Shown here: piece by piece, positions 21,503 through 29,748 of the stretch
How the letters are laid out: every line of letters begins with the position of its first letter
How positions within the stretch are numbered: the stretch's first letter is position 1
NCBI RefSeq assembly: GCF_013466425.1
Contig: NZ_CP059165.1
Span: 4,774,001 to 4,838,000 of the forward strand
DNA: 64,000 nt
Source: Mycobacterium vicinigordonae
GTDB lineage: Bacteria; Actinomycetota; Actinomycetes; Mycobacteriales; Mycobacteriaceae
Direction: 5' to 3'
Made by a program: the position numbers and the translations under genes
The notes under the pieces: model-generated
The model's input: the letters and a program-made list of their open reading frames with translations, nothing else
Databases searched by the model: none
Told to the model about the DNA's origin: nothing

Positions 21503-22173
21503 AAACGGCTCTGCGGGTGAGCGCCTCGATGTTGTACGGGCTAGCGCTGTACGGCGCGCTGGTGTTCATCCCCGCCGGCACGCTGCACTACTGGCAAGGC
21601 TGGGTATTTGTCGCCATCGCGATGGGCATGACCATTGCATCCACTGTGTTACTGGCCGTGGCCAATCCGGCGGCACTGCAGCGGCGTATGCGGGGCGGCC
21701 CGCGTGCCGAAAAGCGGGCCGTGCAGAAAATCCTCGTCACGGGCGTGTTCCTGTCCGCCATCGCGGTGATGGCGTTCAGCGCCTTCGACCACCGGATGCG
21801 CTGGTCGACGGTGCCCGCATGGGTCTGCGTGATCGGCGATGTGCTGGTGGCGCTCGGACTGGGTTTCGCCTCACTGGTGGTCATCCAGAACGCTTATGCC
21901 GCAGCCACAATCACCGTAGAGGAAGGGCAAACTTTGGCGACCGACGGCGTCTACAAGGTGGTCCGGCACCCGATGTACGCCGGAGCGATCGTGATGATGC
22001 TCGGCACAGCGTTAGCGCTCGGCTCCTATTGGGGGCTGCTGATCGTCGCCTTCGGCGTCCTGGTGTTCGTGTTGCGCATTCGCGACGAGGAGAACCTGCT
22101 CAACCAGGAACTGCGCGGATACCGCGACTACACGCAGCAGGTGCCATACCGCTTGGTGCCGCACATCTGGTAG
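21499..22173 (+). CDS. Isoprenylcysteine-methyltransferase-like membrane protein (Rv1216c type)
   Basis: This 224-residue integral membrane protein has about five helices. Its C-terminal part carries the ICMT/PEMT-like SAM-binding pattern (GVYKVVRHPMYAG at about residues 152-164, then RIRDEENLL and YRDYTQQVPYRL). Such enzymes methylate small lipophilic molecules or prenyl groups; the substrate here is unknown. The ATG at 21499 overlaps the permease stop, making it the last gene of the efflux operon. A role in modifying the exported compound is only a guess. Confidence 0.88.
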   Translation: MKTALRVSASMLYGLALYGALVFIPAGTLHYWQGWVFVAIAMGMTIASTVLLAVANPAALQRRMRGGPRAEKRAVQKILVTGVFLSAIAVMAFSAFDHRMRWSTVPAWVCVIGDVLVALGLGFASLVVIQNAYAAATITVEEGQTLATDGVYKVVRHPMYAGAIVMMLGTALALGSYWGLLIVAFGVLVFVLRIRDEENLLNQELRGYRDYTQQVPYRLVPHIW

Positions 22174-22182
22174 CGACGCGCT

Positions 22183-22188
22183 TAAGGT
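22183..22188 (+). promoter_or_regulatory. Putative -10 box for a leaderless CocE-type hydrolase transcript
   Basis: TAAGGT lies 7 nt before the GTG at 22196. The start has no Shine-Dalgarno sequence, which fits leaderless translation from GTG. Confidence 0.45.
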
Positions 22189-22195
22189 ATCTGGC

Positions 22196-23878
22196 GTGGC
22201 GCGCAATCTGGCACCTGCCCTAGACCGGCCCTGGATCCGTCCCGGCGCCCTGCGCTACGCGCGCGACCGGATCAGCGGCGTCGTCCGGCCTCGCATCTCA
22301 ATCACCGAAGCCCCCGCGAGTATCGTCGTCGAGCGCGACGTCGAAGTTCCTACTCGCGATGGAACTCTACTGCGCATCAACGCTTTTCGGATGTCCGGCG
22401 ATATCGCCCGGCCAGTGGTCCTTTGCATCCACCCCTACGGCAAGGACGAGCTTCCGCGTCGCAAACGCAAGCGGTGGACCTTCTCCCGGCAGTACCGCAT
22501 GATCCGCCAGCCCCGCCAAGTGCAATTCTCGGCGTTGACCGGATGGGAAGCCCCGGACCCGGCGTACTGGACGGCGCAGGGCTTCGTGGTGGTCAACGCC
22601 GACGCCCGCGGTTGCGGCCGGTCCGACGGCACCGGCAATCTGCTGTCCCACCAGGAAGCCGAGGACACCTACGACCTGGTGCAATGGCTGGCCGATCAGC
22701 CCTGGAGTGATGGCAACGTCGTCATGCTGGGGGTGTCTTACCTGGCCATCTCCCAGTTCGCTGTCGCCGCGTTGCGGCCGCCAGCGCTGCGGGCCATCTG
22801 TCCGTGGGAAGGCTTCACCGATGCCTACCGCGACCTCACCTTTCCAGGCGGAATTCGGGAGACCGGCTTTACCACGCTATGGTCCCGCAACTTAGCCCGC
22901 AGCACCCGACAGAGCTACGTCCTGACCGAGGTACAGGCCAAACACCCACTGCGCGACGACTTCTGGCGTGCGCTGACGCCCGACCTTTCCGCGATCGAGG
23001 TCCCGATGCTGGTCTGCGGCAGCTTCTCGGACAACAACCTGCACAGTCGCGGATCTGTCCGAGCATTCACCCACACCGGCTCTACCCATGCCCGCCTCTA
23101 CACACACCGCGGCGGCAAGTGGGCGGTGTTCTACTCCGCCGAAGCGCGAGCCGAACAGCTGAAGTTCTTCCGCGACGTGCTCGACGGCGCACCGGTGTCC
23201 CGCAGCGTCCGCTTGGAAGTGCGCGAGGACCGCGACACCATCGTCAGCGTGCGGGAGGAGCGGGAATGGCCGTTAGCGCGCACACTGTGGCGCCCGATGT
23301 ACCTCGCCGGAGCCGGAGTGCTGGCCGCCGAGCCGCCCCAACACGCGGGTAGCATCACGTTCGAAACACATTCCCGCGCCGCGGTATTCAGTTGGACCGT
23401 ACCGGAGGATGTCGAGCTCAGCGGCCCCATGGCGGCGAAGTTGTGGGTCCAGCTGGACGGCTGTGACGACGCCAATCTCTTTGTCGGCGTAGAGAAGTGG
23501 AGCGACGGACGCCACGTCGATTTCGAAGGGTCCTACGGCTACGGCCGCGACCGGGTGACCGCTGGATGGCAGCGGGTCTCGCTGCGCACCCTGGATCCCA
23601 AGCTGTCCCAGCCGTGGGAACCAGTCCCGGCCTGCGACCGGCCGGCACCGGTGCCACCTGGCGAGGTGACGGAAGTGGAAGTGGCGCTGGGTCCGTCGGC
23701 AACGCTGTTCCGGGCCGGCGAGCAATTGCGCCTCGTGGTTGCCGGGCGCTGGCTATCCCCGCGCAACCCGCTGACCGGTCAATTCCCGGCGTCCTACGCC
23801 GATCCGCCGCGCGGTTTAGTGACGCTGCGCTGGGGCCCGCGCTACAACGCGCACCTACTGATCCCGGTGATCCCCTAG
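22196..23878 (+). CDS. CocE/NonD-family alpha/beta hydrolase (Rv1215c type)
   Basis: This 560-residue hydrolase has an alpha/beta core and a C-terminal jelly-roll (PepX_C) domain, as in cocaine esterase and X-Pro dipeptidyl peptidases. The nucleophile is the Ser of MLGVSYLAIS (about residue 182). An Asp and a His (near DNNLHSRG) complete the likely triad. The jelly-roll covers about 360-555. The start is a GTG at 22196. No export signal is seen. The substrate is unknown; esters or amides of small acyl groups are expected from the family. Confidence 0.9.
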   Translation: MARNLAPALDRPWIRPGALRYARDRISGVVRPRISITEAPASIVVERDVEVPTRDGTLLRINAFRMSGDIARPVVLCIHPYGKDELPRRKRKRWTFSRQYRMIRQPRQVQFSALTGWEAPDPAYWTAQGFVVVNADARGCGRSDGTGNLLSHQEAEDTYDLVQWLADQPWSDGNVVMLGVSYLAISQFAVAALRPPALRAICPWEGFTDAYRDLTFPGGIRETGFTTLWSRNLARSTRQSYVLTEVQAKHPLRDDFWRALTPDLSAIEVPMLVCGSFSDNNLHSRGSVRAFTHTGSTHARLYTHRGGKWAVFYSAEARAEQLKFFRDVLDGAPVSRSVRLEVREDRDTIVSVREEREWPLARTLWRPMYLAGAGVLAAEPPQHAGSITFETHSRAAVFSWTVPEDVELSGPMAAKLWVQLDGCDDANLFVGVEKWSDGRHVDFEGSYGYGRDRVTAGWQRVSLRTLDPKLSQPWEPVPACDRPAPVPPGEVTEVEVALGPSATLFRAGEQLRLVVAGRWLSPRNPLTGQFPASYADPPRGLVTLRWGPRYNAHLLIPVIP

Positions 23879-23891
23879 GCGGCGGGCAGCC

Positions 23892-25106
23892 TCAGACCCA
23901 GACGCCCTTACCCACCGCGACCACCCCGCCGGCGCTGATCGCGAAGCGTTCCCGGTCCTTTTCCAAATCCACGCCGACCATCTCCCCCGGGCCGACGACG
24001 ACGTTCTTGTCCAGAATCGCGTGCCGCACCACCGCGCCGCGGCCCACCCGTGCGCCCGGCATGACCACACTGCCTTCCACGATCGCACCGTCGTCCACCA
24101 CGACGTTGGACGACAGCACCGAATTACGCACCGATGCCGCCGAGATGATGCTGCCGGCACCGACGACCGATTCCTGGGCCGAGCCGCCGTTGACGAACTT
24201 GGCTGGCGCCAGGTTTTCGGTGGCGCCCAGGATCGGCCAGCGCCGGTTGTACAAGTTGAACACTGGGTGTACCGAGACCAGGTCCATATGGGCGTCGTAG
24301 AACGCGTCGAGCGTCCCGACGTCACGCCAATACGCGCGGTCCCGCTCGGTGGCGCCCGGTACCTCATTGTCGCCGAAGTCGTACACCGCGGCTCTGCCAT
24401 CCTCCACCAGCTGCGGGATGATGTCGCCGCCCATGTCGTGGTCGGAGTGATCGTTGTCGGCGTCGGCGCGGATGGCGTCGATCAGCACCTTGGTGGTGAA
24501 GATGTAGTTGCCCATTGACACGAAGGTGGTGTCGGGGTCGTCGGGGGTGCCGGGCGGGTTCATCGGCTTTTCGACGAAGTTGCGGATCCGCCCCGACTCG
24601 TCGGCGTCGATGCAGCCGAACGCGCTCGCTTCGCTGCGGGGTACCCGGATGCCGGCCACTGTCGCGCCGGCGCCGCTGTCAATGTGAAAGCGCACCATCT
24701 GCTCGGGGTCCATCCGATAGACGTGGTCGGCGCCGAAAACAACGATGTAGTCCGGATCTTCGTCGTAGATGAGGTTAAGCGACTGGTAGATCGCGTCCGC
24801 TGAGCCCGTATACCAGCGCGGGCCGAGGCGCTGCTGGGCCGGGACGGGAGTGATGTACTCGCCGGCCAAGCCGGACAACCGCCAGTTCTGCGAGATATGC
24901 CGGTCCAGTGAGTGCGACTTGTACTGGGTGAGAACGCAAATCCTCAGGTAGCGGGCATTGACGAGGTTTGAGAGCACAAAGTCGATCAGCCGATATCCGC
25001 CGCCGAAGGGAACCGCGGGCTTGGCACGGTCGGCGGTCAAGGGATACAGCCGTTTGCCCTCACCGCCGGCCAGCACGATGCCCAGCACGTGGTGCGCGTC
25101 CCTCAT
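23892..25106 (-). CDS. glgC: Glucose-1-phosphate adenylyltransferase GlgC
   Basis: GlgC makes ADP-glucose from ATP and glucose 1-phosphate, the donor used by GlgM next door and by glycogen synthase. It has 404 residues, the family length. The nucleotidyltransferase motif [17 protein letters not shown] lies near residues 13-29. Active-site motifs such as [12 protein letters not shown] and the GSADAIYQ region are intact, and a left-handed beta-helix occupies about 300-400. It is divergent from glgM and both start codons have -10-like boxes at leaderless distance. Confidence 0.96.
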   Translation of the reverse strand: MRDAHHVLGIVLAGGEGKRLYPLTADRAKPAVPFGGGYRLIDFVLSNLVNARYLRICVLTQYKSHSLDRHISQNWRLSGLAGEYITPVPAQQRLGPRWYTGSADAIYQSLNLIYDEDPDYIVVFGADHVYRMDPEQMVRFHIDSGAGATVAGIRVPRSEASAFGCIDADESGRIRNFVEKPMNPPGTPDDPDTTFVSMGNYIFTTKVLIDAIRADADNDHSDHDMGGDIIPQLVEDGRAAVYDFGDNEVPGATERDRAYWRDVGTLDAFYDAHMDLVSVHPVFNLYNRRWPILGATENLAPAKFVNGGSAQESVVGAGSIISAASVRNSVLSSNVVVDDGAIVEGSVVMPGARVGRGAVVRHAILDKNVVVGPGEMVGVDLEKDRERFAISAGGVVAVGKGVWV

Positions 25107-25113
25107 GTGCTCA

Positions 25114-25119
25114 AACCTA
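25114..25119 (-). promoter_or_regulatory. Putative -10 box for leaderless glgC
   Basis: On the minus strand TAGGTT lies 7 nt before the glgC ATG at 25106, the spacing of a leaderless transcript. Confidence 0.5.
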
Positions 25120-25251
25120 TCGGCAGCCGCACGCGGTTGCCACCGCTAGGCCTCTGATTGGCGGTAACGCGGACGGGCTGTCGGTCAAGGTATTTGGCCC
25201 AACGGTCCGGCTCCTCACCAGCCCGACATGCGGGCTGCCTCGTCGCCGAAC

Positions 25252-25257
25252 TACGGT
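25252..25257 (+). promoter_or_regulatory. Putative -10 box for leaderless glgM
   Basis: TACGGT lies 6 nt before the glgM ATG at 25264. Together with the box at 25114 it makes glgC and glgM a divergent pair of likely leaderless genes. Confidence 0.48.
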
Positions 25258-25263
25258 GCGGGT

Positions 25264-26427
25264 ATGCGGGTGGCGATGATGACTCGGGAATACCCTCCCG
25301 AGGTTTACGGCGGAGCCGGTGTCCACGTCACCGAACTGGTATCCCAGCTGCGCAAGCTGTGCGCGGTCGACGTCCACTGCATGGGCGTACCCCGTCCCGG
25401 TGCAATCACCCATCAGCCCGACCCACGGCTGCGCAGCGCCAACACGGCGCTCTCGACACTGTCCACGGACCTGGTGATGGCCGACGCCGCCAGCGCGGCC
25501 ACCGTCGTGCACTCACACACCTGGTACACCGGCATGGCCGGGCATCTGGCCAAGCTGCTCTACGGTGTCCCGCACGTGCTGACCGCGCATTCGCTCGAGC
25601 CGATGCGGCCGTGGAAGGCAGAGCAGCTCGGCGGCGGCTACCAGGTGTCCTCGTGGGTCGAGCACACCGCGGTACTCGCCGCCGACGCGGTGATCGCGGT
25701 CAGCTCCGGCATGCGCGACGACATCCTGCGGGTATACCCCACCCTGGACCCCAATCTGGTTCATGTGATCCGCAACGGCATCGACACCAACACCTGGCAC
25801 CCCGCTGGCGCCGTGCGCACCGGGTCCGTACTGCAAGCGCTTGGCGTTGACCCCACCCGGCCCATCGTCGCATTCGTCGGGCGCATCACCCGGCAAAAGG
25901 GCGTCTCTCACCTGGTCGCGGCCGCACACCAGTTCAACCCGGACATTCAGCTGGTGTTGTGCGCCGGCGCGCCCGACACCCTGGAGATCGCCGAGGAAGT
26001 GCGCTCCGCGGTGGCCAAGCTCGAACGCGCCCGCACCGGGGTGTTCTGGGTCCGCGACATGCTCCACAAGACACAACTACGCGAAATACTCTCCGCAGCA
26101 ACGGTGTTCATCTGCCCATCGATTTACGAGCCGTTGGGCATCGTCAACCTCGAGGCGATGGCCTGCAGTACCGCCGTTGTGGCCTCCGATGTCGGCGGCA
26201 TCCCCGAAGTGGTCGTCGACGGGGTCACCGGCTCGCTGGTGCACTACGACGCCGAGTTCCCGGACGCGTTCGAGGCGAGACTGGCCGAGGCGGTCAATGC
26301 GCTCGTCGCCGACCCCGTTAAAGCGCACCAGTACGGCCGCGCAGGACGTCAACGCTGTATCGATGAATTTTCTTGGGCACACATCGCCGAGCAGACGCTG
26401 GACATCTACCGGAAAGTGTGTGAATAG
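25264..26427 (+). CDS. glgM: ADP-glucose-dependent alpha-maltose-1-phosphate synthase GlgM
   Basis: GlgM is a GT4-family glycosyltransferase that joins ADP-glucose and glucose 1-phosphate to maltose 1-phosphate, the building block used by GlgE for alpha-glucan. It has 387 residues, matching M. tuberculosis Rv1212c. The N-terminal domain carries the YPPEVYGGAGVHVTEL loop. The C-terminal domain carries GRITRQKG and the nucleotide-sugar motif YEPLGIVNLEAMA. The ATG at 25264 is chosen over an upstream frame extension because it matches the family start (MRVAM) and has a -10 box just before it. Confidence 0.95.
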   Translation: MRVAMMTREYPPEVYGGAGVHVTELVSQLRKLCAVDVHCMGVPRPGAITHQPDPRLRSANTALSTLSTDLVMADAASAATVVHSHTWYTGMAGHLAKLLYGVPHVLTAHSLEPMRPWKAEQLGGGYQVSSWVEHTAVLAADAVIAVSSGMRDDILRVYPTLDPNLVHVIRNGIDTNTWHPAGAVRTGSVLQALGVDPTRPIVAFVGRITRQKGVSHLVAAAHQFNPDIQLVLCAGAPDTLEIAEEVRSAVAKLERARTGVFWVRDMLHKTQLREILSAATVFICPSIYEPLGIVNLEAMACSTAVVASDVGGIPEVVVDGVTGSLVHYDAEFPDAFEARLAEAVNALVADPVKAHQYGRAGRQRCIDEFSWAHIAEQTLDIYRKVCE

Positions 26428-26451
26428 CAGCTCCGTGACCCAGGGTCCGGT

Positions 26452-26619
26452 TTAGCTGGTTACGCCTTTGAGCTCGTCGCCCAGCGCGGCGGCTTCGTCA
26501 GGAGTCAACTCGACCACCAGACGACCACCACCTTCGAGTGGTACTCGCATCACGATGCCGCGCCCCTCCTTAGTTGCTTCGAGTGGACCGTCGCCGGTCC
26601 GGGGCTTCATCGCCGCCAT
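26452..26619 (-). CDS. DUF3117 small protein (Rv1211 type)
   Basis: This 55-residue conserved actinobacterial protein starts MAAMKPRTGDGPLEATKEGR and ends ELTPDEAAALGDEL, which is the whole DUF3117 domain. The ATG at 26619 has a strong GGAGGG ribosome-binding site seven to eight bases upstream. Longer frames upstream lack this support. It has no membrane segment and its function is unknown. The gene sits at the end of the minus-strand block that begins with fadD6. Confidence 0.88.
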   Translation of the reverse strand: MAAMKPRTGDGPLEATKEGRGIVMRVPLEGGGRLVVELTPDEAAALGDELKGVTS

Positions 26620-26796
26620 CGAGTGCTCCCTCCAGATTCGATCTGGCCCGCGTCCGCGGACCTGGTCGGCGCCGAGCATGCCCCGCCAGTGAATTTCCAG
26701 CCATACCCGACTTTGAACTGCCAAATCACCCCCCCATTGTTCCCTATCCCAGGCACTAGGTGCACAAAGACCCGCATCTAGTGCCAACTGAGGTTG

Positions 26797-27378
26797 TCAA
26801 TTCTCGGTAGGTCGCACCCAACAGGCGCGGATGTGGTCGTCGACCATGCCCGTCGCCTGCATCAGCGCGTACGCCGTGGTGGGTCCGACGAAGCGGAACC
26901 CGCGGCGTTTGAGCTCACGCGCCATCGCCTTTGATTCCGCGCTCGCCGAGGGGATTTCGGTCAGGTCGACGAACCGGGGCCGCGGCTCCGGCGCGAACGA
27001 CCACAGCAAGTCGGACAGGTCGTGCGGCGACCCCAGTTCGACGGCGGCACGCGCATTGGCAATCGTGGCCTCGATCTTGGCCCGGTTGCGCACGATCGAC
27101 GCATCGGCCATGAGGCGCTGCACATCGACATCTGTGAATCGGGCGAGCCGCTCGACGTCGAACCCGTTGAAGGCGCGCCGGAAGTCAGGCCGTTTGCGCA
27201 GGATAATCAGCCAGGACAGACCGCTCTGAAATGCTTCCAGGCTCATCCGTTCGAACAGCGCCACCCCGTCGGTTACCGGGCGGCCCCACTCGTAATCGTG
27301 ATAGTCGCGGTAGAGCTCGGCATCGGGCCCGGGCCGCACTTCGGCCCAGCCGCAGCGAACTCGTCCGTTCTCGGTCAC
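26797..27378 (-). CDS. tagA: 3-methyladenine DNA glycosylase I
   Basis: This 193-residue base-excision enzyme of the Tag family removes 3-methyladenine from DNA. Family features include RCGWAE at the N-terminus, YHDYEWGRP near residues 26-34, the helix-hairpin region FQSGLSWLIIL and the C-terminal GFRFVGPTTAYALMQATGMVDDH, whose Cys and His contacts bind zinc. The GTG start at 27378 overlaps the preceding stop as GTGA. Confidence 0.95.
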   Translation of the reverse strand: MTENGRVRCGWAEVRPGPDAELYRDYHDYEWGRPVTDGVALFERMSLEAFQSGLSWLIILRKRPDFRRAFNGFDVERLARFTDVDVQRLMADASIVRNRAKIEATIANARAAVELGSPHDLSDLLWSFAPEPRPRFVDLTEIPSASAESKAMARELKRRGFRFVGPTTAYALMQATGMVDDHIRACWVRPTEN

Positions 27379-27740
27379 GTCGGGCCCGCGCGCTCGGCGT
27401 CAACGGGATCGACCCCAGGTTCGGCCACCGGCACTTCGGCCGGCGTCTCGCTTCCGGATGCTTGCAGAGCGGCGATCTGCCCGCGCAGTATCTCGACTTC
27501 GCGTGCCAGCCGGTCCAGCACCCAGTCCACCTCGCTGGTCTTATAACCACGCATGACCTGGGTGAACTTGACGGCGTCGATGTCGGCGCCGGTGACACCG
27601 AACGCCGGCAGCACGGTCGCCGTCGTCGCGCGCGGCAGCGGCGGCAATGGTTCACCACGCCCGAACAGCAGGCTCGCCGCGCCGAACAACACGATCGCCA
27701 CCAGGACCAGCACCACCAGGTATAGCAACACCAACGCCAC
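27375..27740 (-). CDS. Small DivIVA-like membrane protein (Rv1209 type)
   Basis: This 121-residue protein has one N-terminal membrane helix (about residues 3-24). A short linker follows, then a DivIVA-like segment of about 35 residues (TQVMRGYKTSEVDWVLDRLAREVE), and an acidic tail. DivIVA domains of this kind bind or sense membrane curvature, and in mycobacteria relatives such as Wag31 organise polar growth. This is a minimal single-pass version whose partner is unknown. It overlaps the tagA start and follows gpgS by 43 bp. Confidence 0.88.
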   Translation of the reverse strand: MALVLLYLVVLVLVAIVLFGAASLLFGRGEPLPPLPRATTATVLPAFGVTGADIDAVKFTQVMRGYKTSEVDWVLDRLAREVEILRGQIAALQASGSETPAEVPVAEPGVDPVDAERAGPT

Positions 27741-27783
27741 GAGAGCGATCTTGCCCTACCGCACCGACAAGCCAGTTGCGGGC

Positions 27784-28758
27784 TTAACGCGGCCGCAAGG
27801 CGTTCATCGGAGGCCGGTCGGCCAGCGACACCGGCCAGGTGTGCTGGGTGTATTCCTCCGAGTCGGGGCCGACGGGAAAGAACTGGGTCAGTCCCATCCC
27901 GGAGTCGGGAATCCCACACCGCGACAGCAGGGTGGCAATCACCTGGCGGCTCATCGCGCCCAGCTCCTCGATCGGGCGGTTGCGGTGTTGCCGCACACCT
28001 AGGTTGACCTGCGCGATCGCGTCCAGACCCAGGCGGTCGAAGGTGTCCACCAGCAGGCCAATCTCCACGCCGTAGCCCGGCGCGAATGGCAGCGATGTCA
28101 GCAACTCCCGGCTGGCCGCGTACTCCCCGCCCAGCGGCTGCAGCACACAGCCCAGCTCCGGGCGTAACGCCGCCAACAGCGGCCGCGCCACGAGTTCGGT
28201 GACCCGTCCCCCGCCGGTGGCGTTGCCGTTGGTGTCACCGGAATTCAATGGCCGCCGGTAAAAGCCCTTGACCAGGTGAATACCTGTGCCGGTGAGCATC
28301 GGACCAACCAAATACGGCACAAACATGGGGTGCGGGTTGACCAGGTCGGAGTCGACGAACACCACGATGTCGCCGCTGGTGGCCGCCAGCGAACGCCAAA
28401 GCGCCTCGCCCTTGCCGGGCCGGGTGGGCAGTTCGGGCAGCGCCTGCTCGCGGCTGACCACCCGGGCACCCGCGGCGATAGCACGGATCTCGGTGTCGTC
28501 GGTGGACCCCGAATCCAGCACGATCAGCTCGTCGACCAGCCCGCCTTGGCCCCCAACCAGCGGCGAGATGCTGTCGATGACCGATTCGATCGTCTCTTCC
28601 TCGTCGAGGGCCGGCAACACCACCGAGATGGTCCGCCCACCCTTGGCGGCGACGAGTTCGCTGATCGTCCAGCGTGGGCGGTTCCAGCTGCGGTCCGCTA
28701 GCCAGGTGTCCCCGGGCCGCGCCGCGAGCCTGGCGAGATCCAGCTCCGAAGCCGTCAT
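27784..28758 (-). CDS. gpgS: Glucosyl-3-phosphoglycerate synthase GpgS
   Basis: GpgS is a GT81 retaining glycosyltransferase that makes glucosyl-3-phosphoglycerate, the first step of the methylglucose lipopolysaccharides. The ATG at 28758 gives 324 residues, the same as M. tuberculosis. The UDP-sugar site shows VVLPALDEEETI near residues 50-61 and the metal-binding DSD of VVFVDSDLVNPHP. The acceptor region includes RPGKGEALWRSL. The ATG overlaps the folP2 stop as ATGA. The longer frame upstream is a read-through of folP2 and is not used. Confidence 0.96.
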   Translation of the reverse strand: MTASELDLARLAARPGDTWLADRSWNRPRWTISELVAAKGGRTISVVLPALDEEETIESVIDSISPLVGGQGGLVDELIVLDSGSTDDTEIRAIAAGARVVSREQALPELPTRPGKGEALWRSLAATSGDIVVFVDSDLVNPHPMFVPYLVGPMLTGTGIHLVKGFYRRPLNSGDTNGNATGGGRVTELVARPLLAALRPELGCVLQPLGGEYAASRELLTSLPFAPGYGVEIGLLVDTFDRLGLDAIAQVNLGVRQHRNRPIEELGAMSRQVIATLLSRCGIPDSGMGLTQFFPVGPDSEEYTQHTWPVSLADRPPMNALRPR

Positions 28759-29630
28759 GCCAGTCCTCTCACCGTCCGCGCCGGGGCGCGGGCGCCCTGG
28801 ATCGAAGCCACCATCTCCAGCACCCGCCTGGTGGCCGCGACCTGGTGGACCCGGAACATACGTGCTCCGGCGGCCGCTGCCAGCGCGGTGGCCGCCAGAG
28901 TGCCCTCCAGCCGTTCGCTCACGTCCACACCCAGAGTCTCCCCGACGAAGTCCTTGTTGCTCAACGCCATGAGCACCGGCCACCCGGTGTCGACAAGCTC
29001 GGACACGTGCCGCAACAGGATGAGGCCGTGAAACGTGTTCTTGCCGAAGTCGTGGGTGGGGTCGATCAGTATCCGGTCGCGGGCCACTCCGACCGCGACG
29101 GCCCGCTCGGCGGCGGCTGTGACCTGGCGAATCACGTCGTCCACCACGCCGCGGGTAGTCGTACCGTAACTCACCCGGAAGGGTCGCGTCCTGGGCGCGG
29201 CGCCGCCGGTGTGCGAACAGACCAAACCGGCGCCGAATTCCGCCGCCACCTCAGGTAGCTGGGTGTCGACACCGGCCCAGGTGTCGTTGACAATGTCGGC
29301 GCCCGCGGTACAAGCCAGGCGGGCCACCTCCGAGCGCCAGGTGTCGACGCTGATCAGCTGGTCTGGATAGGCGTCGCGGAGCCATTCGATGAATGGCACC
29401 AGCCGCGCGATTTCGGTGTCCGCGTCTACGGACTCCCCGGGGCCAGCCTTGACCCCGCCCACGTCGATGACATCGGCGCCCTCGGTGACGGCGCGATGCA
29501 CCGCCGCCTGGGCGGCATCGTCGCTGAACGTCGCACCCTTGTCGTAGAAGGAGTCCGGGGTGCGGTTGATAATCGCCATGATCAGGGCGCGGTCGGCCGC
29601 TACTGGGCGCCCGCACAGGGTCGATTGCAC
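28755..29630 (-). CDS. folP2: Dihydropteroate synthase homologue FolP2
   Basis: This TIM-barrel protein of the DHPS family is 291 residues from a GTG at 29630, with GGGA five to eight bases upstream. Pterin-site motifs are clear: MAIINRTPDSFYDKG, DVGGVKAGPGE, SVDTWRSEVA and LIDPTHDFGKN. FolP2 proteins in mycobacteria have been reported to lack dihydropteroate synthase activity, and this copy has the FolP2-type SHTGGAAPRTRPFRV segment. Its coupling to gpgS suggests a role outside folate synthesis, perhaps with a different acceptor, which remains unknown. Confidence 0.92.
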   Translation of the reverse strand: MQSTLCGRPVAADRALIMAIINRTPDSFYDKGATFSDDAAQAAVHRAVTEGADVIDVGGVKAGPGESVDADTEIARLVPFIEWLRDAYPDQLISVDTWRSEVARLACTAGADIVNDTWAGVDTQLPEVAAEFGAGLVCSHTGGAAPRTRPFRVSYGTTTRGVVDDVIRQVTAAAERAVAVGVARDRILIDPTHDFGKNTFHGLILLRHVSELVDTGWPVLMALSNKDFVGETLGVDVSERLEGTLAATALAAAAGARMFRVHQVAATRRVLEMVASIQGARAPARTVRGLA

Positions 29631-29748
29631 GTTCCCATAGTGCCCGTTGCGCCAATTTCGCCGCACGGGACTACACGGGCCTCGACGGGCTGGCCCGCGG
29701 CGCAGCGACCGCAGCGCGCCTTTGGGGCCGCACTTACGAAATGGCAAT